A stretch of DNA of 64,000 nucleotides from Mycobacterium heidelbergense (GCF_010730745.1 NZ_AP022615.1:4154001-4218000); one strand, 5' to 3'; shown: positions 1-9,185, counted from the first letter of the stretch. Notes: generated by a model from the sequence alone, not told the origin. A program made the numbers and translations.

Positions 1-1
1 G

Positions 2-463
2 GTGGGGGTGGCCGGGCTGTTGATCATGGGCCTGCACCCGCTGATGTTTTTCCTGCCCATCTGGCAAGGCACCGATTCGGTGGCGCTGCGGGCCGCGGTG
101 GGCAGCGCCTTGGCGCTGACGTTGCCGCTGGCCGTGGTCGTCGTGCTCAAGGGCAAGGTGTGGACCGGTCTGCTCGGCATGTTCGTCGTCATCCTGCTGG
201 TGATCGGCGCCATCCGGCTGTCGCGCCCGCACGCCCCGTGGGCCCGGTGGCGCTACACCGCCCAGCCCGAGAAGATGCGGCGCGCGCTGCAGCGCGAACG
301 GCGGCTGCGTCGCCCCGTCGTGCGCGCCAAGCTGTGGGTGCAGTGCGCGATCGCCGGCACCCCGCGGCTGCCCGACGAACGCGTGGTCGACGCCCGGCTC
401 GATCACGACGTTCATCCCGCGCCGCCGCCCGAGGGAACAGAGCCCATCCTGATCGGCCGTTAG
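2..463 (+). CDS. Integral membrane protein, C-terminal part (Rv2180c-like), 5' truncated by window edge
   Basis: The reading frame is open from the window edge, so the true start lies upstream. The visible 153 residues contain three hydrophobic stretches (about residues 3-20, 27-48 and 52-68) followed by a basic, Arg-rich cytoplasmic tail ending in EPILIGR. No enzymatic motif is visible. Its place directly upstream of the exoribonuclease and aroG matches Rv2180c of M. tuberculosis, an uncharacterised membrane protein. That assignment rests on synteny and topology rather than on a recognised domain. Confidence 0.6.
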   Translation: MGVAGLLIMGLHPLMFFLPIWQGTDSVALRAAVGSALALTLPLAVVVVLKGKVWTGLLGMFVVILLVIGAIRLSRPHAPWARWRYTAQPEKMRRALQRERRLRRPVVRAKLWVQCAIAGTPRLPDERVVDARLDHDVHPAPPPEGTEPILIGR

Positions 464-472
464 GCTGCCTCA

Positions 473-967
473 GTGCGGTACTTCTACGACACCGAATTCA
501 TCGATGACGGCCGCACCATCGAGCTGATCTCGATCGGGGTGGTCGCCGAGGACGGCCGCGAATACTATGCCGTGTCCACCGAATTCGATCCCGAACGCGC
601 CGGGAGGTGGGTGCGCGCCAACGTGCTGCCCAAGCTGCCGCCCCCGGCGTCGCCGTTGTGGCGCTCGCGCAGGCAGATCCGTTCGGACCTCGAGGAGTTC
701 TTGCGCGTCGGCGGCGCCGAGCCGATCGAGCTGTGGGCGTGGGTGGGGGCCTACGACCATGTGGCCCTGTGTCAGCTGTGGGGCCCGATGCCGGCCCTGC
801 CCCGCGCGATACCCCGCTTCACCAGGGAATTGCGGCAGTTGTGGGAGGACCGGGGATCGCCCCGGATGCCGCCGCGGCCGCGCGACGCCCACGACGCGCT
901 GGTCGACGCCCGCGATCAGCTGCGCCGCTTCCGGCTCATCACGGGCGACCAAGGGCATTCGCCCTGA
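473..967 (+). CDS. 3'-5' exoribonuclease, DEDD superfamily (Rv2179c-like)
   Basis: A 164-residue protein starting at GTG, 9 nt after the previous stop. The N-terminal RYFYDTEF supplies the Asp-x-Glu pair of DEDD exonucleases. A second acidic motif lies near residue 90 (WVGAYDHVAL), and the C-terminal HDALVDARDQL supplies the His and last Asp of the DEDDh type. The M. tuberculosis homologue Rv2179c is known as a 3'-5' exoribonuclease, so a role in RNA turnover is expected. The gene is followed closely by aroG on the same strand. The long frame spanning this gene and aroG starts artificially inside this one. Confidence 0.8.
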   Translation: MRYFYDTEFIDDGRTIELISIGVVAEDGREYYAVSTEFDPERAGRWVRANVLPKLPPPASPLWRSRRQIRSDLEEFLRVGGAEPIELWAWVGAYDHVALCQLWGPMPALPRAIPRFTRELRQLWEDRGSPRMPPRPRDAHDALVDARDQLRRFRLITGDQGHSP

Positions 968-1001
968 TCAGCCACCGCCGGCCCCCGGTTACCATGGACC
1001 G

Positions 1002-2390
1002 ATGAACTGGACCGTCGACATACCGATCGACCAGCTGCCGTCGCTGCCGCCGCTGTCGACCGACCTGCGGGCGCGACTGGACGAGGCGCTGGCCAGGCCG
1101 GCCGCCCAGCAACCCAGCTGGCCCGCCGACCAGGCCGCGGCGATGCGCACGGTCCTCGAGAGCGTGCCGCCGGTGACGGTGCCGTCCGAGATCGTCCGGC
1201 TGCAGGAACAGCTCGCCCAGGTCGCAAGAGGTGAGGCCTTCCTGCTGCAGGGCGGCGACTGCGCGGAGACGTTCGTCGACAACACCGAACCCCACATCCG
1301 CGGCAACATCCGCGCCCTGCTGCAGATGGCCGTGGTGCTGACTTACGGGTCCAGCCTGCCGGTGGTCAAGGTGGCCCGCATCGCGGGTCAGTACGCCAAG
1401 CCCCGGTCGGCCGACATCGACGCGCTGGGCCTGAAGTCCTACCGCGGCGACATGATCAACGGCTTCGCCCCGGATGCCGCCGTGCGCGAGCACGATCCGT
1501 CGCGGCTGGTACGCGCCTACGCCAATGCCAGCGCGGCGATGAACCTGGTGCGGGCCCTGACCTCGTCGGGGCTGGCGTCGCTGCACCTGGTGCACGACTG
1601 GAACCGGGAGTTCGTCCGGACCTCGCCGGCGGGTGCCCGTTACGAGGCGCTGGCCACCGAGATCGACCGCGGGCTGAAGTTCATGAGCGCCTGCGGGGTG
1701 GCCGACCGCAACCTGCAAACCGCCGAAATCTACGCCAGCCACGAGGCTTTGGTGCTCGACTACGAGCGGGCCATGCTGCGCTTGTCGGACGTGGAAGGCG
1801 GCGAGCCGCAGCTGTACGACCTGTCGGCGCACACCGTGTGGATCGGCGAGCGCACCCGCCAGCTCGACGGCGCGCACGTCGCGTTCGCCGAGGTGATCGC
1901 CAACCCGATCGGCGTCAAGATCGGCCCGACGATGACCCCGGAGCTGGCCGTCGAATATGTTGAGCGGCTCGACCCGAACAACAAGCCCGGCCGGCTGACG
2001 TTGGTGAGCAGACTGGGCAACGGCAAGGTGCGCGACCTGCTGCCCCCGATCGTCGAGAAGGTCCAGGCCACCGGGCACCAGGTGATCTGGCAGTGCGACC
2101 CGATGCACGGCAACACCCACGAGTCGTCCAATGGGTACAAGACGCGGCACTTCGACCGCATCGTCGACGAGGTGCAGGGCTTCTTCGAGGTGCATCGCGC
2201 GCTGGGCACCCATCCCGGCGGCATCCACGTCGAGATCACCGGCGAGAACGTCACCGAGTGTCTCGGTGGGGCGCAAGACATTTCGGACACGGACCTGGCC
2301 GGCCGCTACGAGACGGCGTGCGACCCGCGGCTGAACACCCAGCAGTCGCTGGAGTTGGCGTTCCTGGTCGCCGAAATGCTCCGCGACTAA
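1002..2390 (+). CDS. aroG: 3-deoxy-D-arabino-heptulosonate 7-phosphate synthase, class II
   Basis: A 462-residue class II (plant-type) DAHP synthase. It condenses phosphoenolpyruvate and erythrose 4-phosphate in the first step of the shikimate pathway. Recognisable signatures include LLQGGDCAETF near residue 80, KVARIAGQYAKPRS near 125, and the C-terminal block WQCDPMHGNTHES and GIHVEITGENVTECLGG that carries metal- and substrate-binding residues. Length agrees with mycobacterial AroG. ATG at 1002 gives the family N-terminus MNWTVDIP; the longer open frame upstream runs through the exoribonuclease gene and is not used. In mycobacteria this enzyme also binds and activates chorismate mutase. 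Confidence 0.95.
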   Translation: MNWTVDIPIDQLPSLPPLSTDLRARLDEALARPAAQQPSWPADQAAAMRTVLESVPPVTVPSEIVRLQEQLAQVARGEAFLLQGGDCAETFVDNTEPHIRGNIRALLQMAVVLTYGSSLPVVKVARIAGQYAKPRSADIDALGLKSYRGDMINGFAPDAAVREHDPSRLVRAYANASAAMNLVRALTSSGLASLHLVHDWNREFVRTSPAGARYEALATEIDRGLKFMSACGVADRNLQTAEIYASHEALVLDYERAMLRLSDVEGGEPQLYDLSAHTVWIGERTRQLDGAHVAFAEVIANPIGVKIGPTMTPELAVEYVERLDPNNKPGRLTLVSRLGNGKVRDLLPPIVEKVQATGHQVIWQCDPMHGNTHESSNGYKTRHFDRIVDEVQGFFEVHRALGTHPGGIHVEITGENVTECLGGAQDISDTDLAGRYETACDPRLNTQQSLELAFLVAEMLRD

Positions 2391-2398
2391 GCTCCCTT

Positions 2399-2470
2399 CC
2401 CCTCGCGAGCGTGCGTAGTTGTACGCGTTTTGCGGCGTGTCGCTGTACAGACACGCACGCTCGCGAGGGG
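2399..2470. repeat. Dispersed palindromic repeat, copy 1
   Basis: Perfect 18-bp inverted arms (2399-2416 and 2453-2470, beginning CCCCTCGCGAGCGTGCGT) enclose about 36 bp that contain a GTAC on each side. Two related copies lie at 14927-15000 and 29441-29507, always in an intergenic space just after a stop codon. Here it sits between the convergent aroG and pknL ends, so it could serve as a bidirectional terminator although it lacks a T-run. I see it as a dispersed mycobacterial repeat unit; its origin is unknown. Confidence 0.75.
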
Positions 2471-2478
2471 GAGAGGAG

Positions 2479-3630
2479 CTAGAGCAAGCCGGTCAGGTTG
2501 CTGCCGATCGTCCATGCCGCGGTCGCGACCAGTCCGGTGAGCGCCAGCACGACCGCCACCCACACCAACACCATCCGCCGGGCGTGTTGGCGCGCCCAGA
2601 CGAATTCGCTCATCGGGATGCCCGCGAATTCGCCTGAGACTGGCTGGTATTCGTCGACGGGCCCGGGGTCGGCAAGGGTCAGCTGGCGGGTGGGGTTGGG
2701 CTGGCTCACGGGGCTGTGGTGCATAGCCGCCGACCGGTGTTGGGCGGAGTTGCGCGGCGCCGGCACCCGAAAGCCCGGCAGCGCGAGTTCGTCGGCGATC
2801 GCGTCCAGGTCGGCGGCCATCTCGATCGCGTCGGCGTAGCGGTCCGCCGGGTCGCGGGCGGTGGCGCGCTCCACGAAGTCGTCGAATTGCGGTGGCACAC
2901 CGTCGATCGCCGCGCCGGCCGGCGGCACGTCGGTGTCCAGCCGCCGGTAGGCGATCGACAACGCCGAGTCGCCGGTGAACGGCGTGCGCCCGGTCAGCAG
3001 CTCGTAGGTGAGGATCCCGGCGGAGTAGACGTCGCTGCGCGGACTGGCCCGGCCGTCGCGTACCTGCTCGGGGGACAGATAGGCCGCGGTCCCCAAAATG
3101 ACGCTGGTGGAGGTGATTCCGGCGGTCGCGACGGCGCGGACCAACCCGAAGTCGGCGATCTTGACCTCGCCGTCGTCGGAGATCAGCACGTTCTCGGGCT
3201 TGACGTCGCGATGCACCAGGCCGGCCCGGTGCGCGGCGGCCAGCCCGCCCAGCACCGGGCGAAGCACCGCCGCCACGGCGTGGGGTGGCATCGGGCCGCG
3301 CTCGGCCAGCAGCTCGCGCAGGGTGCCGCCCTCGATGAGCTCCATCACCAGAAACGGGTGTCGGGCGTCCAGTCCCTGGTCGTAGACCGCGACCAGCCCG
3401 GGGTTTTTCAGCCGCGCGACCGTGCGGGCCTCGAGCCGGAAGCGGGTCAGGAATTGGTCGTCGCCGGCGTAGCGAGAGTCCATGACCTTCACCGCGACCG
3501 GGCGGTCGAGCCGGACGTCGAGGCCGCGGTACACCGTCGAGGTGCCGCCGCTGGCGATCCTGGACTGGACCAGGTAGCGGCCGTCCAGCAACGCGCCCTC
3601 CAACGGATCGCCCGTCCCTGTTCCCGCCAC
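2479..3630 (-). CDS. pknL: Serine/threonine protein kinase PknL
   Basis: A 383-residue receptor-type Ser/Thr kinase. The kinase domain (about residues 19-275) has the glycine loop SGGTSTVYRG, catalytic Lys48 in VAVKVMD, the HRDVKPEN loop at 140-147, DFG at 160-162 and the SPEQ motif. A Pro- and polar-rich linker is followed by a single transmembrane segment near the C-terminus (LVWVAVVLALTGLVATAAW) and a very short exterior tail. GTG at 3630 gives the family N-terminus before DPLEGALLDGRYLV. The divergent neighbour is Rv2175c-like, a DNA-binding protein reported as a PknL substrate, so the pair probably acts together in signalling. Confidence 0.93.
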   Translation of the reverse strand: MAGTGTGDPLEGALLDGRYLVQSRIASGGTSTVYRGLDVRLDRPVAVKVMDSRYAGDDQFLTRFRLEARTVARLKNPGLVAVYDQGLDARHPFLVMELIEGGTLRELLAERGPMPPHAVAAVLRPVLGGLAAAHRAGLVHRDVKPENVLISDDGEVKIADFGLVRAVATAGITSTSVILGTAAYLSPEQVRDGRASPRSDVYSAGILTYELLTGRTPFTGDSALSIAYRRLDTDVPPAGAAIDGVPPQFDDFVERATARDPADRYADAIEMAADLDAIADELALPGFRVPAPRNSAQHRSAAMHHSPVSQPNPTRQLTLADPGPVDEYQPVSGEFAGIPMSEFVWARQHARRMVLVWVAVVLALTGLVATAAWTIGSNLTGLL

Positions 3631-3697
3631 CGGGCCATCGTAGGTGTGGCCCGCGGAACACGGGTCCAACGCGCCTGGCGCGGCCTACACTTGCGCG

Positions 3698-4102
3698 ATG
3701 AGCAGTATTCCCGCCGGCGACGACGTATTGGACCCCGACGAGCCGACCTACGACCTGCCGCGGGTCGCCGAATTGCTCAAAGTGCCGGTCAGCAAGGTGG
3801 CCCAACAGCTGCGGGAGGGCCACCTTGTCGCGGTGCGGCGCGGCGGCGGTGTGGTGGTGCCGCAGGTGTTCTTCACGAACTCCGGCGAGGTGGTCAAGCC
3901 CCTGCCGGGGCTCCTGACGATCCTGCACGACGGGGGCTATCACGAAACCGAGATCGTGCGCTGGCTGTTCACCCCCGACCCGTCGCTGACGGTCACGCGC
4001 GACGGCACCCGGGATGCCATCAGCAACGCCCGGCCCGTCGACGCGCTGCACGCCCACCAGGCCCGGGAGGTCGTGCGCCGCGCGCAGGCTATGGCGTACT
4101 GA
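3698..4102 (+). CDS. Rv2175c-like winged-helix DNA-binding protein
   Basis: 134 residues from ATG 3698, divergently placed against pknL. Residues about 20-60 (YDLPRVAELLKVPVSKVAQQLREGHLVAVRRGG) form a helix-turn-helix resembling excisionase/MerR-type DNA readers. The rest (KPLPGLLTILHDGGYHETEIVRWLFTPDP) is the conserved C-terminal helical part of this actinobacterial family. The M. tuberculosis homologue binds DNA and is phosphorylated by PknL. The gene overlaps the convergent mptA by 14 nt. Confidence 0.88.
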   Translation: MSSIPAGDDVLDPDEPTYDLPRVAELLKVPVSKVAQQLREGHLVAVRRGGGVVVPQVFFTNSGEVVKPLPGLLTILHDGGYHETEIVRWLFTPDPSLTVTRDGTRDAISNARPVDALHAHQAREVVRRAQAMAY

Positions 4103-5636
4103 CCGGCTCGGCCGCGGGCTCCGGCGGCCGGTACAGCGCGTACCAGGCCGCCAGCGCGCAGGCGGTGGCCAGCGAGAAGTGCAGCCACGAGTACATGCCG
4201 TGCGACCCGTCGGGTTTGAAGATCACCATGACCCAGGTCGACAGGCCGGCGATGGCCGCGATCGCCCGCCGCGACTGGGCCAGCGGGGCGGCCACGGCCA
4301 GCGGCCAGGAGTAGTACCACGGCAGTGCGGCGGGCACGAACAGCACCACGATCAGCATCGACCACGCGATCCCGGCCAGCGCGGCCCGGTCGTCGCGCCG
4401 AAACCGCCACCACAACAGCGGCAGTGACACCGCGATGATCGCGATGCCGACGTAGCGGGTGATGCGCAGCGTGGCGTAGAAGTCGACCGTGTGCAGCCCG
4501 CCGCCGAGAACGTGAATCACGTTGGCGGCCGCGGTGGGCACGGACAGCCAGTTGATGATCTTCACCGATCCGGCCAGCGCGGTCAGCCACCCCAGGCCGA
4601 CGCCGGCCACGGCGGACAACGCCACGAACACCACGGCGAAGATCAGCAGGGATATCGCGGTCGCCGCCAGGAACGCCCAGGCGGGCCGATACCCCCGCCG
4701 GTCGCGCAGGTGCCGCATCCACACCCACACCAGGAAGGGCAGCGAGATCCCGGCGGTGGCCTTGACCGCGATCGCCACCGTGATCGCGACGACGCCCAGC
4801 GCGTGGCGGCCCTGGAAGGTCAGCGCGATGCCGGCCGCCATCAGGCCCACCATCAGCATCTCGTTGTGCACCCCGCCCATCAGGTGGATGAGCACCAGCG
4901 GGTTGAGCACGCAGATCCACAGCGCCAGCGCGCCGTCGGTGCCCAGGTGATGGGCTATTCGGGGGGTGGCCCAGATCAGCAGCGCCAGCCCGGGCAGCAT
5001 GCACAGGCGCAGCAGCATCGTCCCGGCGATCACGTGATTGCCGACGGCCATCGTGACGAGCTTCGCGATCAGGATGAACGCCGGGCCGTAGGGCGCCGTG
5101 GTGATGGTCCAGATGGGACTCACGTTGTCCAGCAACGTGTTCGGGTTGGCGACCGGGCCGACGGCATAGGGGTCGAAGCCGTCGCGCAGCAGCGCGCCCT
5201 GCGCCAGGTACGAGTAGGTATCGCGACTGAACACGGGCACCGACAGCAGCAGGGGCGCCAACCAGAAGCCGGTGGTCGCCCTCATCGTGAACTCGGTTGT
5301 GTTGCCCGCCAAGGCGCGTCGGCCCAGCATCACCCACGCGATCAGCATGAGACCCACACCGGTCCACAACACGATGGACGACAGCACCAGGCCGTGGCCG
5401 AAGCGCAGCCAGGACAGGTGCAGCGCTTCGAGCAGGGGGTCGTGCGGCTTGGTGCTGCCCGCCCCCAGCCCGCCGGCGGTGATCAGCGCCGAGCCCAGCA
5501 GGCCCAGCTTCGCCGGTCGCGCCTCCGGGGTGGCGGCGAACGCGGTCAGGCGTGAAAGACCCTGGTTAACATGGCCTTTGGTCACCGGCGGGTCGGCGGC
5601 CGGGGTGTGCCTGGCGGAATCGGCGGGGGTCGTCAT
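4089..5636 (-). CDS. mptA: Alpha-(1->6)-mannopyranosyltransferase MptA (GT-C, polyprenyl-phosphate-mannose dependent)
   Basis: A 515-residue polytopic membrane protein with roughly a dozen hydrophobic segments. It belongs to the GT-C enzymes that extend the alpha-1,6 mannan core of lipomannan and lipoarabinomannan with polyprenyl-phosphate mannose. The early extracytoplasmic loop SVPVFSRDTYSYLAQG carries the acidic motif expected for catalysis, and GGVHNEMLMVGL and PWYYSWPLAVAAPL are conserved membrane-loop motifs. Its place between Rv2175c and idsA2 is the same as in M. tuberculosis (Rv2174). The 4-nt gap to idsA2 suggests co-transcription from idsA2 into mptA. Confidence 0.92.
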   Translation of the reverse strand: MTTPADSARHTPAADPPVTKGHVNQGLSRLTAFAATPEARPAKLGLLGSALITAGGLGAGSTKPHDPLLEALHLSWLRFGHGLVLSSIVLWTGVGLMLIAWVMLGRRALAGNTTEFTMRATTGFWLAPLLLSVPVFSRDTYSYLAQGALLRDGFDPYAVGPVANPNTLLDNVSPIWTITTAPYGPAFILIAKLVTMAVGNHVIAGTMLLRLCMLPGLALLIWATPRIAHHLGTDGALALWICVLNPLVLIHLMGGVHNEMLMVGLMAAGIALTFQGRHALGVVAITVAIAVKATAGISLPFLVWVWMRHLRDRRGYRPAWAFLAATAISLLIFAVVFVALSAVAGVGLGWLTALAGSVKIINWLSVPTAAANVIHVLGGGLHTVDFYATLRITRYVGIAIIAVSLPLLWWRFRRDDRAALAGIAWSMLIVVLFVPAALPWYYSWPLAVAAPLAQSRRAIAAIAGLSTWVMVIFKPDGSHGMYSWLHFSLATACALAAWYALYRPPEPAAEPVSTP

Positions 5637-5640
5637 CGGC

Positions 5641-6705
5641 TCAGGCGGACCGGTTCGTGGCCATCCCGGCCAGTTCGGCCAGCCCCGCTTTGGCCGCCGC
5701 GTGGATGGGCGCGGCCGCGAGCGCGTCCAGCGCCCGTTGGGTCAGCGCGGCGATGCGCCGCTCGGCTGCGGCCAGCGCGCCCACCGATTCGATGACGTCG
5801 CGCAGCTCGCCCACCTGCGCGTCGGTCAACTCCGCGCCGATCGAGGTGCGTAACAGGTTGGCGGCCAAGGGATCCGACTTGTCCGCCAGCTCCACCGCCT
5901 CGGCCAGCAGCACGGTTCGCTTGCCCGACCGCAAATCGTCACCGGACGGCTTGCCGGTCACCGCCGGATCCCCGAACACGCCCAGCACGTCGTCGCGCAG
6001 CTGGAACGCCACCCCGAGGTCGGTCCCGAATTGCTGAAAGATGGCCTGCACGTCGGGCCTGTCCTCGGCGGCGGCCACGCCCAGCTGCAGCGGCCGGGCC
6101 ACCGTGTAGCAGGCGGTCTTGAAGGTGTCGACGTTCATCGCCGAGGCGATCGACTCGGCGCCGCTGGCCTCGGCGACGATGTCGAGGTATTGCCCACCCA
6201 GCACCTCGGTGCGGATCTCGGCCCACACCCGCCGGACGCGCCGCTGGGCCTCGCGCGGCAGCTCCAGCCCAAAAACGATGTCGTCGGCCCAGGCCAGCGC
6301 CAGGTCGCCGAGCAGGATGGCCGCCGACGTCCCGAACCGCTCCGGTGAGCCGCGCCAACGCCGGTCGCGGTGCAGCCCCGCGAAGCGGACGTGCGCCGTC
6401 GGGCCGCCGCGCCGGGTCGCGGAGTCGTCGATCACGTCGTCGTGCACCAGGGCGCAGGCGTGCAGCAGTTCCAGCGCGGAAAACAGCAGCAACGCTTCGG
6501 GATCCGGCTCGCCGGTCGCCACCGCGCGCCAGCCCCAATAGGCGAAGGCGGGCCGCAGCCGCTTGCCGCCGCCCAGCACGAAATCCTCGAGGACGGAGAG
6601 GAAGACGTCGTAGTCCGCGCCGATATAGGCGGTCTGGGCGCGCCGGTCGCGCAGATACCGCCGAAGCTGCCCGGTGATGGCGCCGGTCAACTCGACGGTT
6701 GCCAC
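5641..6705 (-). CDS. idsA2: Polyprenyl diphosphate synthase IdsA2-like
   Basis: A 354-residue trans-isoprenyl diphosphate synthase. GGGKRLRPAF near residue 46 binds isopentenyl diphosphate. The first aspartate-rich motif DDVIDD lies at 89-94 and the second is in FQLRDDVLGVFGDP, so both metal-binding motifs are intact. It should build a prenyl diphosphate in the cytoplasm; product length cannot be read from the sequence. It lies directly upstream of mptA, whose substrate is a prenyl-phosphate sugar, so a supply role is plausible but inferred. Divergent from the Rv2172c-like gene, sharing a roughly 200-nt promoter region. Confidence 0.9.
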   Translation of the reverse strand: MATVELTGAITGQLRRYLRDRRAQTAYIGADYDVFLSVLEDFVLGGGKRLRPAFAYWGWRAVATGEPDPEALLLFSALELLHACALVHDDVIDDSATRRGGPTAHVRFAGLHRDRRWRGSPERFGTSAAILLGDLALAWADDIVFGLELPREAQRRVRRVWAEIRTEVLGGQYLDIVAEASGAESIASAMNVDTFKTACYTVARPLQLGVAAAEDRPDVQAIFQQFGTDLGVAFQLRDDVLGVFGDPAVTGKPSGDDLRSGKRTVLLAEAVELADKSDPLAANLLRTSIGAELTDAQVGELRDVIESVGALAAAERRIAALTQRALDALAAAPIHAAAKAGLAELAGMATNRSA

Positions 6706-6910
6706 TGCTGCTGGGGCTTTCGGGCTCAGCGCGGCGCCCCTTTCTCACGCGGCATGACGTGTATTTGTTCTCGGGCCGACAGTGTATGTCGCGTCGCGGC
6801 CCCCAGTTGCTTCGACTGCCTCACTAACCGGCCCCTATGCTGGCGGGGGCGTCCGGCGGCGCGGTGAGCACGCGCGCCCGCGCAGCAGCCGTCCGATGGA
6901 AAGGAACCGC

Positions 6911-7807
6911 GTGACCCTCAACACCGTCGCGCTCGAATTGGTGCCACCGAACGTGGAAGACGGTCGGGAGCGGGCCCTCGACGAGGCGCGAAAAGTGGTG
7001 CGGTACTCGGCCGAATTCGGCCTCGAGGGCCGGATCCGGCACGCGATGATCCCGGGCATGATCGCCGAGGAAGACGACCGTCCCGTCGCCATGAAGCCGA
7101 AGCTGGACGTGCTCGACTTCTGGTCGACCATCAAGCCGGAATTGCCGGGGTTGCAGGGGCTGTGCACGCAGGTGACCGCGTTCATGGACGAGGCGTCGCT
7201 GCGCCGACGGCTCGCCGACCTGTGCGCCGCCGGCATGGACGGCGTGGTGTTCGTCGGCGTGCCGCGCACGATGAACGACGGCGAAGGGTCCGGCGTCGCG
7301 CCCACCGACGCCCTGTCGATCTATCGCGATCTGGTGGCCAACCGCGGCGTGATCGTGATCCCGACCCGCGACGGCGAACAGGGCCGGCTCGGCTTCAAAT
7401 GCGACCAGGGCGCGACCTACGGGATGACGCAGCTGTTGTATTCCGACGCGATCGTGGGCTTTTTGGCCGAGTTCGCCAAGAACACCGACCACCGGCCGGA
7501 AATCCTGCTGTCGTTCGGCTTCGTGCCGAAGATGGAGAGCCGCATCGGCCTGATCAACTGGCTGATTCAGGACCCGGGCAACGCCGCGGTGGCCGACGAG
7601 CAGGCGTTCGTCAAACGCCTGGCGGCCAGCGAACCGGCCCAGAAGCGCCGGCTCATGGTCGACCTGTACAAGCGCGTGATCGACGGGGCCGGCGAGCTCG
7701 GCTTCCCGCTGAGCGTCCACTTCGAGGCGACCTACGGGGTGTCCGGGCCCGCTTTCCAGACGTTCGCGGAGATGCTGGCCTACTGGTCGCCGGATCAGCC
7801 CGTTTAG
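6911..7807 (+). CDS. Rv2172c-like methylenetetrahydrofolate reductase family protein
   Basis: 298 residues from GTG 6911, preceded by AAGGA about 7 nt upstream. The sequence follows M. tuberculosis Rv2172c closely through VTLNTVALELVPPN, HAMIPGMIAEEDDRP, CTQVTAFMDE and FGFVPKMESRIGLINWLIQDP. This family has been reported as flavin-independent methylenetetrahydrofolate reductases, which would place it in one-carbon and methionine metabolism. I recognise it by family similarity, and no single catalytic motif proves the reaction. Its stop overlaps the convergent lppM end by 4 nt. Confidence 0.8.
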   Translation: MTLNTVALELVPPNVEDGRERALDEARKVVRYSAEFGLEGRIRHAMIPGMIAEEDDRPVAMKPKLDVLDFWSTIKPELPGLQGLCTQVTAFMDEASLRRRLADLCAAGMDGVVFVGVPRTMNDGEGSGVAPTDALSIYRDLVANRGVIVIPTRDGEQGRLGFKCDQGATYGMTQLLYSDAIVGFLAEFAKNTDHRPEILLSFGFVPKMESRIGLINWLIQDPGNAAVADEQAFVKRLAASEPAQKRRLMVDLYKRVIDGAGELGFPLSVHFEATYGVSGPAFQTFAEMLAYWSPDQPV

Positions 7808-8529
7808 TCGCCCGGCGGTTGGTCGCCCGGCGCGGTGAATCGCGGCGAGCGGTCGCGGCTGACCCAGGCCAGCAGCGCCACCACGCCGGCGGCCGCCAGG
7901 GACGCGATGCCCAGCCAGATGCCCGCGCCGGTGAAGTTGCGGGTATTGGGATCGGTGTAGCGGGCGTTGGCGGTCATCGTGCTGACCACGCCCGGCTTGA
8001 GCTTCCACGACACCACGTCGGGCTCGACGCGGTCACCGTTGGTGGAGGTCACCACGCCGGGGAAGGCGACGGTCAACTCGACGTCGGCGTCGTTGTCGGT
8101 CACCGACGTCAGGTCCGCGCGGCCCTCCAGGATCACCAGGTTGCCGCTTCGGCGCAGCGACAGGTTCACGCCCTGCGCGTCGGAGTTCATGTTCGCCAGC
8201 TGAGGCAACTCGGCGAAGGTCAGGTCGGAGAACACCGCCTGCGACCCCACGTAGCCGTCGCTGTCGTAGTTCGACACCGCCACCTTCTGCCCGAACGGCA
8301 CATTGTTGGTGTCGAGCTGCGGGCCGGGGTCCTTGGGGGTCTTCGGCTTGGCCGCCGCGATGATCTCCCCGGACACCAGGTCGTCGGGCGAGACGGTGAG
8401 CGACGCCCTGACCCGCAGGCATCCGGTGGCCAGGGGCGCCACCACCAGCAGCAGCATCGCGATGGCGAGCGCGCGGCGCCGCCGCGTGGTGAATCCGCGG
8501 GCTCGCAGCGGGGAAGGGCTGGCACGCAC
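7804..8529 (-). CDS. lppM: Lipoprotein LppM
   Basis: A 241-residue lipoprotein. A basic N-terminus is followed by a hydrophobic helix and the lipobox LATGC near residue 35, so the Cys should be lipidated after signal peptidase II cleavage. The exported part (about 36-200) is beta-rich, and a C-terminal transmembrane helix (IWLGIASLAAAGVVALLAW) precedes a short basic tail, the layout of Rv2171/LppM, which is linked to macrophage infection. GTG at 8529 is chosen because upstream in-frame sequence is not signal-peptide-like. The very long frame continuing upstream overlaps the acetyltransferase gene in another frame and is rejected. Confidence 0.85.
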   Translation of the reverse strand: MRASPSPLRARGFTTRRRRALAIAMLLLVVAPLATGCLRVRASLTVSPDDLVSGEIIAAAKPKTPKDPGPQLDTNNVPFGQKVAVSNYDSDGYVGSQAVFSDLTFAELPQLANMNSDAQGVNLSLRRSGNLVILEGRADLTSVTDNDADVELTVAFPGVVTSTNGDRVEPDVVSWKLKPGVVSTMTANARYTDPNTRNFTGAGIWLGIASLAAAGVVALLAWVSRDRSPRFTAPGDQPPGD

Positions 8530-8582
8530 CAGGTCATCGTGCCAGATCCGGTGCCCCGCCCCGCCGGGCCCTTGGCCGTCCG

Positions 8583-9185
8583 TCACAGCGGCAGGGCGCG
8601 GCCCAGGATCGCGAATGCCCGTGGGTCGCCCGCGAAGTGGTAGCGGCGGATGATGTCGGTGAAGCCCAGCCGCCGGTACAACCGCCACGCCCGGTTGGCC
8701 TCGCCGTTGGTTTCCGGCGTGGAGAGCAGGACGTTCTTCTCGCTGCGCCCGGCGAGCAGCCGGCGGGCCAACGCCTCGCCCAGGCCGCGGCCCTGCGCGC
8801 GGGGCGCGATGTGCAACTCGGTCAACTCGAAGTAGCTGCCCATCAGGCTGGCGATCTCCAGGGGCGGCAAGCCGCCGCGCTGCAGGCCCAGGACGACCTG
8901 CTGCTGCCACCACTGCCCGGGCGCCCCGGGGTAGCCGTAGGCCACGCCGAGCAACGGCGCGTCGCTGAGTTCCGCGGTCGACGGCGCCTGGGCGGGATCG
9001 GGGCCGCCGGTTTCGACGGCGGCCACCCCCTGCCACCCACGCCGCCGGACGTGCTCGAGCCACATGGCGGCGCGCTGGCTCTCGGTGCCCCGCGGGTAGC
9101 GCATCGCGTCGACGTACACCCCGAGGGCGTCACCGAGACGGCGCTCCATATCGTTCGGCAGTAGATCGATGAGGAATATCGCCAA
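8583..9185 (-). CDS. GNAT-family acetyltransferase (Rv2170-like)
   Basis: 200 residues. The acetyl-CoA-binding motif is seen as ELHIAPRAQGRGLGEALARRLL (QGRGLG loop), followed by the C-terminal strand NRAWRLYRRLGFTDI typical of GNAT enzymes. The N-terminal half (MRYPRGTESQRAAMWLEHVRR) is particular to the mycobacterial family. The M. tuberculosis homologue Rv2170 has been described as a lysine acetyltransferase acting on isocitrate dehydrogenase. The gene lies 53 nt upstream of lppM on the same strand, probably in one transcript. Confidence 0.85.
   Translation of the reverse strand: MAIFLIDLLPNDMERRLGDALGVYVDAMRYPRGTESQRAAMWLEHVRRRGWQGVAAVETGGPDPAQAPSTAELSDAPLLGVAYGYPGAPGQWWQQQVVLGLQRGGLPPLEIASLMGSYFELTELHIAPRAQGRGLGEALARRLLAGRSEKNVLLSTPETNGEANRAWRLYRRLGFTDIIRRYHFAGDPRAFAILGRALPL

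Noticed and set aside
470..2390. Long antisense and alternate-frame open stretches across the exoribonuclease and aroG genes
   Set aside because: They run opposite or out of frame to strongly recognised proteins, have no domain of their own and reflect the open-frame bias of high-GC DNA.
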